Source of the DNA: Defluviitaleaceae bacterium
Lineage (GTDB): Bacteria; Bacillota; Clostridia; Lachnospirales; WQUN01
Reading direction: 5' to 3'
Assembly (NCBI GenBank): GCA_009779755.1
Contig: WRDO01000026.1
Coordinates: forward strand, 1-43,022
DNA length: 43,022 nucleotides
Position 1 is the stretch's first letter; each line of letters opens with the position of its first letter. The position numbers were made by a program, and so were the translations under genes. Below are positions 1-6,266 of this stretch, piece after piece. The notes under the pieces were generated by a model, which saw nothing but the letters and a program-made list of their open reading frames with translations, did not search any database and was not told where the DNA came from.

Positions 1-55
1 TAAACAACTGCTCCCGCTCTTCGCTCTTCAATTCTACCCTATACTTCCTATTCAT
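1..55 (-). CDS. IS630-family-type transposase, first 18 codons only
   Basis: A reading frame starts with ATG at 55-53 and stays open to the left edge. It reads MNRKYRVELKSEEREQLF, which resembles the start of the helix-turn-helix region of IS630-type transposases. A ribosome binding site, GGAGG, lies 9 bases upstream of the ATG. The gene is cut by the window edge, so the family call rests on 18 residues and is tentative. It lies just beyond the 3' end of the IS3 element, which suggests a stack of insertion sequences here. Confidence 0.5.
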   Translation of the reverse strand, partial: MNRKYRVELKSEEREQLF

Positions 56-126
56 TCCCCATACCCTCCTTCTTCTTGACGGGTATAGTATATCACTAAT
101 TTATAATGCGGTCATGGTACTAGATA

Positions 127-972
127 TTATCCAAACTGGCACCGCAATTCAAGCGGTGTCAGTTTTGTTTTGAATTGGATGCGTTGGTTGTTATAAAACC
201 AAATATAATCATCAATAAGCGTTTTGGCTTCGTAAAAAGTTTTGATTTTATGCCTGTTGATACATTCTGCCTTAAGGATGGAGAAAAAATTTTCAACCAT
301 TGCATTATCAAGGCAGTTGCCGCGCCTTGACATGGAAGGTGTAATTCCATATTCTTTGGTTAGGTTAAAATACCCATGTGAAGTGTATTGAAACCCTTGG
401 TCGCTATGGAGTTGCATCTCTGTAGCGGCCGTTTTCGTTTTAGCATCTCGGATAGTGTTAAGTACGAGGTTGACCGATTGTTCTGTACCCACCCGATGAG
501 CGACGATTGAATTATCATATAAATCACGAATAGCTGACAAGTACAAAACCCCTTGTGCGGTATGGATGTAGGAAATATCAGTAACCCATTTTTGGTTGGG
601 GCGTTCGGCGCGGAAGTTGCGGTTAAGGTGGTTGGCGTATACATGAAGTGTTGCACCCATGCTTTTGTATTTCCTGCGTCTGCGTATTTCAGCCAATAGC
701 CCAAACTTGTGCATGATTCGCAGCACGGTTTTGGGGTTGCGCTGTATATTTTTCTCCCTATCAAGCCAAATATGGACGCGGCGGTAACCGTATGTTTTAC
801 GGCATAATGATTGGCATTGGGTTATGACCTCCGCCAAGTCTTCATCTCGATCGGGCTTATCCATGCGTTTTGTAAAATTATAATACCCGCTCTTGGATAC
901 CCCAAAGAACGTACACATGACGCGAATTGGATATTTTTCTCTGTGCCTGTATATCGCCGCATATTTTAGCAT
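127..972 (-). CDS. IS3-family transposase OrfB, DDE catalytic subunit
   Basis: This is the integrase-like half of the IS3 transposase, which cuts and joins the element ends. The N-terminal third is an HTH_21-type region. The rve domain shows the catalytic triad: Asp in WVTDISYI, Asp in LHSDQGFQYTS and Glu in AMVENFFSILKAE. The frame is also open to a GTG at 981 that overlaps the orfA stop by four bases (GTGA). However, the strong site GGAGG at 985-981 covers that GTG and sits 8 bases before the ATG at 972, so I chose the ATG, giving 281 residues. Expression probably depends on translational coupling to orfA. I saw no need to invoke the programmed frameshift common in this family. Confidence 0.9.
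   Translation of the reverse strand: MLKYAAIYRHREKYPIRVMCTFFGVSKSGYYNFTKRMDKPDRDEDLAEVITQCQSLCRKTYGYRRVHIWLDREKNIQRNPKTVLRIMHKFGLLAEIRRRRKYKSMGATLHVYANHLNRNFRAERPNQKWVTDISYIHTAQGVLYLSAIRDLYDNSIVAHRVGTEQSVNLVLNTIRDAKTKTAATEMQLHSDQGFQYTSHGYFNLTKEYGITPSMSRRGNCLDNAMVENFFSILKAECINRHKIKTFYEAKTLIDDYIWFYNNQRIQFKTKLTPLELRCQFG
134..164 (-). repeat. Inverted repeat in the 3' end of orfB
   Basis: The arms AACTGGCACCGC (134-145) and GCGGTGTCAGTT (153-164) form a near-perfect 12-bp stem with a 7-base loop. It covers the last codons of orfB. There is no T-run after it on the minus strand, so it is not a standard terminator. It may slow transcription leaving the element or protect the mRNA end. The role is unknown. 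Confidence 0.4.
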
Positions 973-977
973 CGGTT

Positions 978-1301
978 TCACCTCCTTCCAGCGTGCCGAA
1001 GAAAATCCCGCAACAACTCGTTTTCCATTTTTACCCGATTCATTTCATACTTCAAGCATTTTATTTCACAATCTTTATCGTGTTGTGTTGCCTTATAGTC
1101 TTTGGGTGGCCTGCCACGTCGCCGTGTTACAATGCCGGCTTCCAACCGTTTGTTGTTGTTGTTGTACCGGGTGATTAAATTTTCCACCTGTTTCTCCGTC
1201 AGGTTAAGGTAATCCCCGATTTCCTTTCGCGTTTTTCCTTTCGCTCTCATTTCCATTACTTCCTTTTCTTTCGCTTTTACGTGTGTGTACGTTCTTGTCA
1301 T
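978..1301 (-). CDS. IS3-family transposase OrfA, helix-turn-helix subunit
   Basis: This 107-residue protein matches the DNA-binding OrfA of IS3/IS150-type elements. It has an HTH_23/HTH_28-like region around residues 10-45 (AKEKEVMEMRAKGKTRKEI then GDYLNLTEKQVENLI). A basic RRRGRPP hook follows near residue 60, and the C-terminus is a Leu/Met heptad-like helix (CEIKCLKYEMNRVKMENELL) that typically mediates multimerisation. The ATG at 1301 follows AGGAGG by 8 bases. That site lies in the 3' arm of the hairpin at 1310-1341, so translation should be restricted. The stop overlaps the upstream GTG of orfB, consistent with coupled expression. Confidence 0.88.
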   Translation of the reverse strand: MTRTYTHVKAKEKEVMEMRAKGKTRKEIGDYLNLTEKQVENLITRYNNNNKRLEAGIVTRRRGRPPKDYKATQHDKDCEIKCLKYEMNRVKMENELLRDFLRHAGRR

Positions 1302-1309
1302 AAAATTGA

Positions 1310-1341
1310 CCTCCTATCGTTTTTCATTCTACGATAGGAGG
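1310..1341 (-). promoter_or_regulatory. Hairpin sequestering the orfA ribosome binding site
   Basis: On the minus strand the arms CCTCCTATCG (1341-1332) and CGATAGGAGG (1319-1310) pair perfectly over 10 bp with a 12-base loop. The 3' arm contains the AGGAGG used by orfA, so any transcript reading in from outside would hide the start signal. This arrangement is known from several IS families as protection against impinging transcription. Function here is inferred from structure and position. Confidence 0.7.
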
Positions 1342-1430
1342 CCTTTTCTTTCACCGTCCGTTTTTTCTGGGGCGGTTCACTGTAAAAGCAGTCAACCCTT
1401 TATTAATTTTAACCAAGCGTTGGTCGGTTA

Positions 1431-2366
1431 CTACCCCTGCATCGCCTTCGAAACTTCCTCGGCGAAGTTTTCTTCTTTCTTTTCGATGCCTTCGCCTTTT
1501 TCATAACGGACAAAGCGCACAATGCTGTGGGAGCAGTTCTTATCCTTGCTGATGGATTTGAGGTATTCGCCCACGGTTATGCCGTCCTCGCGGACGTATT
1601 CTTGCTCCATTAAACAAATTTCCTTGAAGGTCTTGGCCAAACGTCCGGTCGCCATCTTTTCGGCGATGTTGGCGGGTTTGCCTTCGGCGAGGGCTTGTTT
1701 GGTGTGGAAATCGATTTCGTTGGCGACATATTCGGGGTCCACGCATTTTTGGCACACATATTGCGGCGACATGGCGGCGATTTGCATACAAATGTTGCGC
1801 CCTGCTTCGATGCAAGGGCCGCTGCACGCTTCGTCGTCGCATCCGTTAAAGTTCATTTCAAGCATGACGGCGACGCGCCCGCCCCCGTGCACGTATTCGA
1901 TTACCGCACCGGTTTGGGGTGCATACCGTTCGAAGCGGCGGATGCCGATGTTTTCGCCGATGGTGGAGATTTGTTGGGTCAGCACATCCTTGACGGTTTG
2001 CGCGGGGTCGGCGATCCATTTTTCCTCCAGCAGGGCTTCGACCGTTTCCGCTTCGGATTGTAATACTTGTTGGTTCACTTGTTTTACAAAGTTGATAAAG
2101 CCCTCGTTCTTGGCCACGAAGTCGGTTTCGGAGTTGACCTCCACGATCGCGCCTCTTTTGCCGTTTTGTGTTACGGCGGCAAGGACGAGCCCTTCGGCGG
2201 CTACGCGTCCGGCTTTTTTGGCGGCGGCGGCAAGCCCTTTTTCACGCAGGATTTCGCCGGCGCGCTTCAAATCGCCTTCGGCTTCCACGAGCGCGTTCTT
2301 ACAGGCGGACATACCCGCGCCGCTGATGTCGCGCAGTTCCTTTACCATTGTCGCTGTGATTTGCAT
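1431..2366 (-). CDS. tsf: Elongation factor Ts
   Basis: EF-Ts recharges EF-Tu by exchanging GDP for GTP in the cytoplasm. The N-terminal UBA-like region (residues about 1-50: VKELRDISGAGMSACKNAL, then a LKRAGEILREKGL helix) is followed by the EF-Tu-contacting motif SETDFVAKNEGF near residue 80. At 311 residues the length is normal for Bacillota. The gene follows rpsB by 24 bases, the standard pair, and starts at ATG 2366 behind a GAGGAAG-type site. A segment in the second half carries six cysteines within about 38 residues (NGC, EAC, GPC, NIC, then CQKC), where EF-Ts usually has few or none. It could be a metal site or simply lineage drift. Confidence 0.97.
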   Translation of the reverse strand: MQITATMVKELRDISGAGMSACKNALVEAEGDLKRAGEILREKGLAAAAKKAGRVAAEGLVLAAVTQNGKRGAIVEVNSETDFVAKNEGFINFVKQVNQQVLQSEAETVEALLEEKWIADPAQTVKDVLTQQISTIGENIGIRRFERYAPQTGAVIEYVHGGGRVAVMLEMNFNGCDDEACSGPCIEAGRNICMQIAAMSPQYVCQKCVDPEYVANEIDFHTKQALAEGKPANIAEKMATGRLAKTFKEICLMEQEYVREDGITVGEYLKSISKDKNCSHSIVRFVRYEKGEGIEKKEENFAEEVSKAMQG

Positions 2367-2390
2367 ATGGGTTTCTTCCTCTCGATATCT

Positions 2391-3179
2391 TTATTCTGCG
2401 TTCATTATTTCGCTTGCGTCGGAGGCTTCGTATTCATCCGCTTCATCGTCGGCGTATTCAACAGGGGTTTCGGCCTCGCCGGGGTCCTCATCCTGTTCGC
2501 CTTGGCGGGCTTCCAGTACCGCGTCGGCCAGTTTGCCCGTGATGAGCTTTACCGCACGGATGGCGTCGTCATTGCCGGGGATAACGAAATCCACTTCGTC
2601 GGGGTCGCAGTTAGTATCCACGATACCCACGATGGGTATACCCAAATTGCGGGCTTCCTGTATGGCGATGTGCTCCTTGCGTGCATCCACGATGAAGATG
2701 ACGTTGGGCAAGCGCTTCATGCCCTTTACGCCGCCGAGGTTCTTTTGGAGCTTTTCCATTTCGTGCTCGAGCTTGGCGACTTCCTTCTTGGGGAGCATCG
2801 CCATGGTGCCGTCTGACTGCATCCGTTCCAAATCGCGCAGGCGCGCCACGCGGCCCTGCATCGTCTTAAAGTTGGTGAGCATACCGCCCAGCCAGCGTTC
2901 GTTGACATAGAACATGCCGCAACGGATCGCTTCTTCTTTGATGGATTCCTGTGCTTGCTTCTTGGTGCCTACGAAGAGCATTTCACCGCCGTCGGCAATA
3001 ATGCTCGCCACGGCCTTGTATGCCTCGTCCATCTTGCGTACGGTTTTTTGCAAGTCGATAATGTAAATCCCGTTACGTTCGGCGTAAATATATTCCGCCA
3101 TTTTGGGGTTCCAGCGCCGGGTTTGGTGGCCGAAATGCACGCCCGCCTCCAGCAGCTGCTTCATGGATACTACCGCCAT
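2391..3179 (-). CDS. rpsB: 30S ribosomal protein S2
   Basis: S2 is a late-assembling protein of the small ribosomal subunit. The sequence is typical: [20 protein letters not shown] at the start, then [42 protein letters not shown] and the [20 protein letters not shown] region near the C-terminus. At 262 residues it is slightly long because of an acidic tail rich in Glu and Asp after residue 230. The ATG at 3179 has AGGAGG 5 bases upstream. It is the first gene of an rpsB-tsf operon. Its leader can form a pseudoknot reaching the ribosome binding site, and a sigma-A-type promoter lies about 90 bases upstream. Confidence 0.98.
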   Translation of the reverse strand: MAVVSMKQLLEAGVHFGHQTRRWNPKMAEYIYAERNGIYIIDLQKTVRKMDEAYKAVASIIADGGEMLFVGTKKQAQESIKEEAIRCGMFYVNERWLGGMLTNFKTMQGRVARLRDLERMQSDGTMAMLPKKEVAKLEHEMEKLQKNLGGVKGMKRLPNVIFIVDARKEHIAIQEARNLGIPIVGIVDTNCDPDEVDFVIPGNDDAIRAVKLITGKLADAVLEARQGEQDEDPGEAETPVEYADDEADEYEASDASEIMNAE

Positions 3180-3184
3180 ACTAA

Positions 3185-3240
3185 CCTCCTAAGGTTTGTC
3201 CTCCACGGCCCGTTGTATTCGCACCTTAGCGCGGACCGTG
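3185..3240 (-). promoter_or_regulatory. Candidate pseudoknot leader of rpsB
   Basis: Reading the minus strand, CACGGTCCG (3240-3232) can pair with CGGGCCGTG (3212-3204), nine pairs including one G-U. Inside that loop, CTAAGGT (3229-3223) is fully complementary to ACCTTAG (3195-3189), which lies outside the first stem and runs into the AGGAGG (3190-3185) of rpsB. The two helices interlock as an H-type pseudoknot that would cover the edge of the ribosome binding site. Ribosomal proteins often repress their own mRNA through such leaders, and S2 leaders with pseudoknots are known in other bacteria. Function here is inferred. Confidence 0.6.
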
Positions 3241-3270
3241 TGCGTAGTTTTAGTTTTCTACAGCTCGCGC

Positions 3271-3299
3271 ATTATAGCGCAGGTATATTTGATGCGCAA
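3271..3299 (-). promoter_or_regulatory. Sigma-A-type promoter of rpsB-tsf
   Basis: On the minus strand the -35 TTGCGC (3299-3294) and a perfect -10 TATAAT (3276-3271) are separated by 17 bases. The predicted start of transcription near 3264 gives a leader of about 85 bases holding the candidate pseudoknot. The promoter begins only 4 bases beyond the stop of the upstream HipA-like gene. Confidence 0.8.
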
Positions 3300-3302
3300 G
3301 GG

Positions 3303-4442
3303 TTAAGACAGGATTTTATCATTGATATGTCCGCAGCGTTCCGTCACCGCCGATGCGATGGCGGCGCGGCGTTTATCGTCCGCTTCGTCAGATTCGGAAA
3401 GGATTTCCACGATTTCATCAAACAAGCCGACAAGCGTGCCGGAATTGAACCATGACAAATCCTCCGCGAGTTTAATCTGTTCGATGTGGCTTGAGCGGAA
3501 GGGCTTACATTCGACAGGGGAACCGACGCGCCGCGTGTTATACCAAAGGGATGTTCCGCTGTCGAAAATCGGTGCCGCACCCAACCATTCCAAAGTTTCC
3601 GCGTTGCGTATAAAACCGAAATTGTTGTAATGCCTATCTTCGTTGGCAATGATGTAATCCAACACAAGCATTTTGTCCAGCGCCTCACGGATGCCGGGTA
3701 TACCGAGGGTTTCACAACCGCGCAACAAGTGTTTGATATTGGAATCTTGGTTGTCTTTCTTAAAATGGGTATGCACGCGCCACGCGGGTACAAGCTCGGT
3801 ATCGGGTGTTACGAAATTTTCGCATAAGCTGTACGGTTTATCGCCGTCAAAGATAAGGACGTATGGTACATGAGGTATGTTTAACCGCCGCATGATTGCG
3901 CTTGCGATTATTTCATTAAAAGGCTCCTGTTGGTAAACGCCGCTGCCGCCCTTCATCAAGTAACGTATACCGTCTGCGATTATCCATTTTTTGCGAAGCC
4001 AGCCGTCCGATGTGTTATCCGGTGACATAAGGTTGATTTGCTTGGGGTTTTTGGGCTCAAGCCCGAACAATATCTCACCGATATCCTTTGAAAAATCATT
4101 ATAAAAAAAGTTGACGGCTTCCCAGCGCAAGCCACTGTCCTTGGGGCATACCCAATATTGGTCGGACAAACTTAACCCGCAGCATTTGGTAAGCAACAAT
4201 GTGGTACTGTAAATTTCCAGTTTTTCAAGTGCTTCCCGTATACCGTCGCGGCTTGCGGGAATGGAGCGGCCCGTCCACCAGTCGTTGAGTGCCTTACGGT
4301 CAATGCCGGTCTTTTGGGTGCTTATACCCAACGGAAGATGTTGAATGTCATGTACATCTTCCAATTTAATAATCGTGCCGGTCGCTTCATCTATTTGCAT
4401 ATCCACGACCGGGATATTTTTGTGCATCAGTGTGTACTTCAA
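3303..4442 (-). CDS. HipA-like Ser/Thr kinase (HipA_C domain), solitary
   Basis: HipA kinases phosphorylate cytoplasmic targets, such as glutamyl-tRNA synthetase for E. coli HipA, and can induce growth arrest. The C-terminal half shows the HipA-type catalytic loop DYIIANEDRHYNNFGF (Asp269 of NEDRH) and the metal-binding IFDSGTSLW about 30 residues later. The first 130 residues replace the usual HipA N-lobe with a different sequence. The frame extends to ATG 4490, but AAGGAGG sits 9 bases before a TTG at 4442, giving MKYTLMHKNIP, so I place the start there (380 residues). No HipB-like antitoxin gene flanks it: rpsB lies downstream and about 630 bases without a gene lie upstream. Whether it is a toxin or a housekeeping regulator is open. 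Confidence 0.8.
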   Translation of the reverse strand: MKYTLMHKNIPVVDMQIDEATGTIIKLEDVHDIQHLPLGISTQKTGIDRKALNDWWTGRSIPASRDGIREALEKLEIYSTTLLLTKCCGLSLSDQYWVCPKDSGLRWEAVNFFYNDFSKDIGEILFGLEPKNPKQINLMSPDNTSDGWLRKKWIIADGIRYLMKGGSGVYQQEPFNEIIASAIMRRLNIPHVPYVLIFDGDKPYSLCENFVTPDTELVPAWRVHTHFKKDNQDSNIKHLLRGCETLGIPGIREALDKMLVLDYIIANEDRHYNNFGFIRNAETLEWLGAAPIFDSGTSLWYNTRRVGSPVECKPFRSSHIEQIKLAEDLSWFNSGTLVGLFDEIVEILSESDEADDKRRAAIASAVTERCGHINDKILS

Positions 4443-4574
4443 AAATTGCCGCCTCCTTCCCGCATAATGATTCGTTAATGGTTTTATCATAAATAAAGTG
4501 TAAATTCAATGAAACAAGTAAACATCCGGCATACCCATGATGAGGTTGTTCGTGCGGTAATCTTATCAATTATA

Positions 4575-4627
4575 AAAACCCCATGCGGGAAGCTCAAGCA
4601 TCAAAAGATGCTCCCGCACAGGGTTTT
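4575..4627. repeat. Long bipartite inverted repeat, possible small RNA or mini-element
   Basis: Three stacked helices are visible: AAAACCC (4575-4581) with GGGTTTT (4621-4627), TGCGGGA (4584-4590) with TCCCGCA (4612-4618), and GCATC (4598-4602) with GATGC (4607-4611) closing an AAAA loop. That is 19 pairs with a C-A mismatch step and one 7-base bulge. The minus-strand version ends in a run of T after GGGG, so it could terminate a minus-strand transcript. A miniature transposable element is an alternative. Confidence 0.55.
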
Positions 4628-4740
4628 CACCCGCCTCCCGACGTCACTAGGAAGGCGTTCGTATTCATTTTTGCTCTTTTCCCGTTTTTTTGCTGTGTCG
4701 TAAAAAAGGTCAGGCGGATATCCGTTACATGCATACCTGT

Positions 4741-4767
4741 GACTCGGCTGCGCAGCCTTTATGAGTC
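4741..4767. repeat. Short inverted repeat
   Basis: GACTC (4741-4745) pairs with GAGTC (4763-4767) around an inner palindrome GGCTGCGCAGCC (4746-4757), with an asymmetric TTTAT bulge. No T-run follows, so it is not a clear terminator. Role unknown. Confidence 0.35.
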
Positions 4768-4994
4768 GATTGTAAGCCTCGGCGAAGTTAAATCGGGATC
4801 ATGAGCATCAGGGACGAATGTACGCAGAAATCGGAATGACCGTATGCTGTCAGGGTCGTATGGATGCCGTCCGTCAAGAAGATGGCCTCGGCTTAAAACG
4901 ATTATACCCGATATGAATATAACGTCAATATGTTTTACCAAGGAACATACGTTTGTAATATAGTTGTAACATTCACACACCCTACACCACCCCC

Positions 4995-5029
4995 TTGCGT
5001 TTGACATTTGGGATATGCTATATTACATT
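4995..5029 (+). promoter_or_regulatory. Likely promoter of the hemerythrin gene
   Basis: Two overlapping pairings are possible: TTGCGT (4995-5000) with TATATT (5019-5024) at 18 bases, or TTGACA (5001-5006) with TACATT (5024-5029) at 17 bases. Either would start transcription about 35-45 bases before the ATG at 5071. Confidence 0.45.
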
Positions 5030-5070
5030 CATGTTGCAAAGGCAGGGGAAATTGTCGAAGGGGAAAAATA

Positions 5071-5475
5071 ATGGCGCATTATGTATGGAACACAGACCTT
5101 GAAATCGGTGAGGAAACCATAGATGCCCAACACAGATGGCTTGTTGATACGTACAATGCTTTGATGCACAATTATAACAAGGGGCATGGCATTAACGAAC
5201 TGCTCACGGCGCTTACCCACTTGTACGATTATACGGAAAAACACTTCGGTTACGAAGAATCGATACAATTAAGGAGCGGTTTCCCCGATTACAACCGGCA
5301 TAAGCAGCTCCATGATAATTTTAAGAAAACGGCCTTAAACCTTGTCGAAAAAGTTAAAGCGGAAGGCCCCTCCAAAGAGCATGCGGAATTATTAAACGCG
5401 ACAATCGGAGCATGGCTGATTAAACACATCAAAATGGAAGATTCGAAAATCAAGAACTATATGCGGAAAAAGTAA
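5071..5475 (+). CDS. Bacteriohemerythrin
   Basis: This 134-residue protein is a single hemerythrin domain, a four-helix bundle holding a non-haem di-iron site that binds oxygen. The ligands are visible: IDAQHRWL (His and Glu/Asp of helix A), the TEKHFGYEE motif of helix B, NRHKQLHDNF of helix C and LIKHIKMED of helix D. The open frame extends upstream to 5008. I chose ATG 5071 because it begins MAHYVWNTDL, the typical start, and follows AAGGGG by 8 bases. In anaerobes such proteins deliver or remove oxygen or sense it. It stands alone with its own likely promoter. Confidence 0.93.
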   Translation: MAHYVWNTDLEIGEETIDAQHRWLVDTYNALMHNYNKGHGINELLTALTHLYDYTEKHFGYEESIQLRSGFPDYNRHKQLHDNFKKTALNLVEKVKAEGPSKEHAELLNATIGAWLIKHIKMEDSKIKNYMRKK

Positions 5476-5497
5476 CAACGTACGAAACGATAAGAAA

Positions 5498-5541
5498 AAT
5501 TGGCGCAGATGGGAGAGCGCTTGAATGGCATTAAAGAAGTC
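5498..5541 (+). pseudogene. Decayed partial copy of tRNA-Ala(GGC)
   Basis: This 44-base segment matches positions 6108-6151 of the intact tRNA-Ala downstream at 40 of 44 bases, without gaps, at an offset of exactly 610. It covers the end of the acceptor, the D arm and the anticodon arm, but the first acceptor bases and the whole T arm are missing. An anticodon-stem change (TTAAAG for TTCAAG) would weaken pairing. It cannot fold as a tRNA. It marks a duplication, or a recombination at the tRNA, with one small gene lying between the copies. Confidence 0.8.
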
Positions 5542-5579
5542 TAACTTAGGTTTTTATTAAATTTAAGGGGGATAAAAAA

Positions 5580-6068
5580 ATGAGTTTCTTTAAAAAACTT
5601 ATCAAAGCCGTGAAAAAAGTCGAAGAAATCGCAGATGCCGTTCCTGCAAAAAAAGAGACTCCGGTTGCGCCCAACGTGGTGCAAGAACCGGCGGCAGAAG
5701 AAAAAGCGGCCCCTATTCCTGCTCCCGCTCCGACTCCGACTCCTGTAGCTGTCAAACCCAAGCGTGACGAAGAGGATGAAGCATTATGGCAAAGATATAT
5801 TTTGCTTGAGCCAATAGTGAGAGAGATATTATTAACCAAATACAATCACAAGCTCCCGCCCGGTCTGTTTGACGAATCCCAACCCGAACGTGAAAGAAGA
5901 AAAAGAGGCTTCCGTGACGCATTTAACGAATACGGTGGCGATGTAGACAACTTGGATATGACAAACAAAGACGACGTAAACGAGACAGCAGGTGCCATTG
6001 CAAGTGCTGTAAGGGAATTTATATCCGAAGAAGCCCTCGATCCTTTCAGCGAAGAAGAATGGGCATAG
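5580..6068 (+). CDS. Unknown protein with Pro/Ala-rich linker
   Basis: I do not recognise this 162-residue protein. It begins with a short amphipathic basic helix (MSFFKKLIKAVKKVEEIAD). A linker of Pro, Ala, Val, Lys and Glu follows from about residue 24 to 62, with PAPAPTPTP in it. The C-terminal half is charged, with a possible helical domain (EALWQRYILLEPIVREILL, then a stretch ending in FSEEEWA). There is no signal peptide or membrane span. A clear ribosome binding site (AAGGGGG) precedes ATG 5580. The gene is enclosed by the decayed and the intact tRNA-Ala, which suggests it arrived or was trapped by recombination there. The architecture resembles small scaffold or anchoring proteins, but no function is assigned. 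Confidence 0.75.
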   Translation: MSFFKKLIKAVKKVEEIADAVPAKKETPVAPNVVQEPAAEEKAAPIPAPAPTPTPVAVKPKRDEEDEALWQRYILLEPIVREILLTKYNHKLPPGLFDESQPERERRKRGFRDAFNEYGGDVDNLDMTNKDDVNETAGAIASAVREFISEEALDPFSEEEWA

Positions 6069-6074
6069 AGTAAA

Positions 6075-6100
6075 TAGCGGCCACCCATAATCGGCCGCTA
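6075..6100 (+). repeat. Hairpin between the unknown gene and tRNA-Ala
   Basis: TAGCGGCC (6075-6082) and GGCCGCTA (6093-6100) form a perfect 8-bp stem with a 10-base loop, 3 bases before the tRNA. There is no T-run. It may be a processing signal or a Rho-type stop for the upstream gene. Confidence 0.5.
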
Positions 6101-6103
6101 AAC

Positions 6104-6176
6104 GGGGAATTGGCGCAGTTGGGAGCGCGCTTGAATGGCATTCAAGAGGTCACGGGTTCGAATCCCGTATTCTCCA
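6104..6176 (+). tRNA. tRNA-Ala(GGC)
   Basis: The 73-base gene folds as a standard cloverleaf. The acceptor stem GGGGAAT pairs with ATTCTCC and includes the G3-U70 pair that identifies alanine tRNAs. The anticodon stem CTTGA/TCAAG encloses loop ATGGCAT with anticodon GGC. The T arm is ACGGGTTCGAATCCCGT. The discriminator is A73 and CCA is not encoded. A terminator follows at 6205. Confidence 0.95.
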
Positions 6177-6204
6177 GTTAACGCAGGCAAGATAAAAGCC
6201 AAAG

Positions 6205-6245
6205 ATAACCGAATCAATCGTAAAGAGGGGTTCGGTTATTTTTAA
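6205..6245 (+). terminator. Rho-independent terminator after tRNA-Ala
   Basis: ATAACCGAA (6205-6213) pairs perfectly with TTCGGTTAT (6231-6239), a 9-bp stem with a 17-base loop, followed by a run of T (6239-6244). It lies 28 bases after the tRNA and 22 bases before rsmD. Confidence 0.75.
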
Positions 6246-6266
6246 ACGTAAAAATAGGAGCGTGCC

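Larger units (their letters stand above)
116..1384 (-). mobile_element. IS3-family insertion sequence (IS150-like), two ORFs
   Basis: The element carries the orfA/orfB pair of the IS3 family, both on the minus strand, between the IS630 fragment and tsf. The right end probably lies in the segment around 1353-1384, whose minus strand (AGTGAACCGCCCCAGAAAAA) resembles IS150-type termini. The matching left end was not clearly recognised, so the left boundary is an estimate from the end of orfB. No target duplication could be confirmed. Both ORFs are intact, so the element may still be active. Confidence 0.75.
4443..4994. other. Gene-free stretch between hipA-like gene and hemerythrin
   Basis: No convincing coding frame is seen on either strand; the short frames here lack a ribosome binding site and family resemblance. 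The stretch holds the inverted repeats at 4575-4627 and 4741-4767, and the two flanking genes diverge from it. I did not recognise a riboswitch or a known small RNA. Confidence 0.5.

Noticed and set aside
76..107. Plus-strand promoter at the left edge (TTGACG with TATAAT)
   Set aside because: The spacing is 20 bases, and no plus-strand gene follows before the IS element.
1522..2910. Long open frame on the plus strand opposite tsf and rpsB
   Set aside because: It is antisense to two certain genes, has no ribosome binding site or family resemblance, and is explained by the codon usage of the real genes.
4583..4690. Cyclic-di-GMP or other riboswitch before the hemerythrin gene
   Set aside because: The GCACAGGG word recalls a riboswitch core, but the conserved downstream elements are missing and the distance to the gene is over 400 bases.
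5498..5541. A second working tRNA-Ala
   Set aside because: The T arm and the 3' acceptor strand are absent and the anticodon stem is damaged, so it is listed as a pseudogene.
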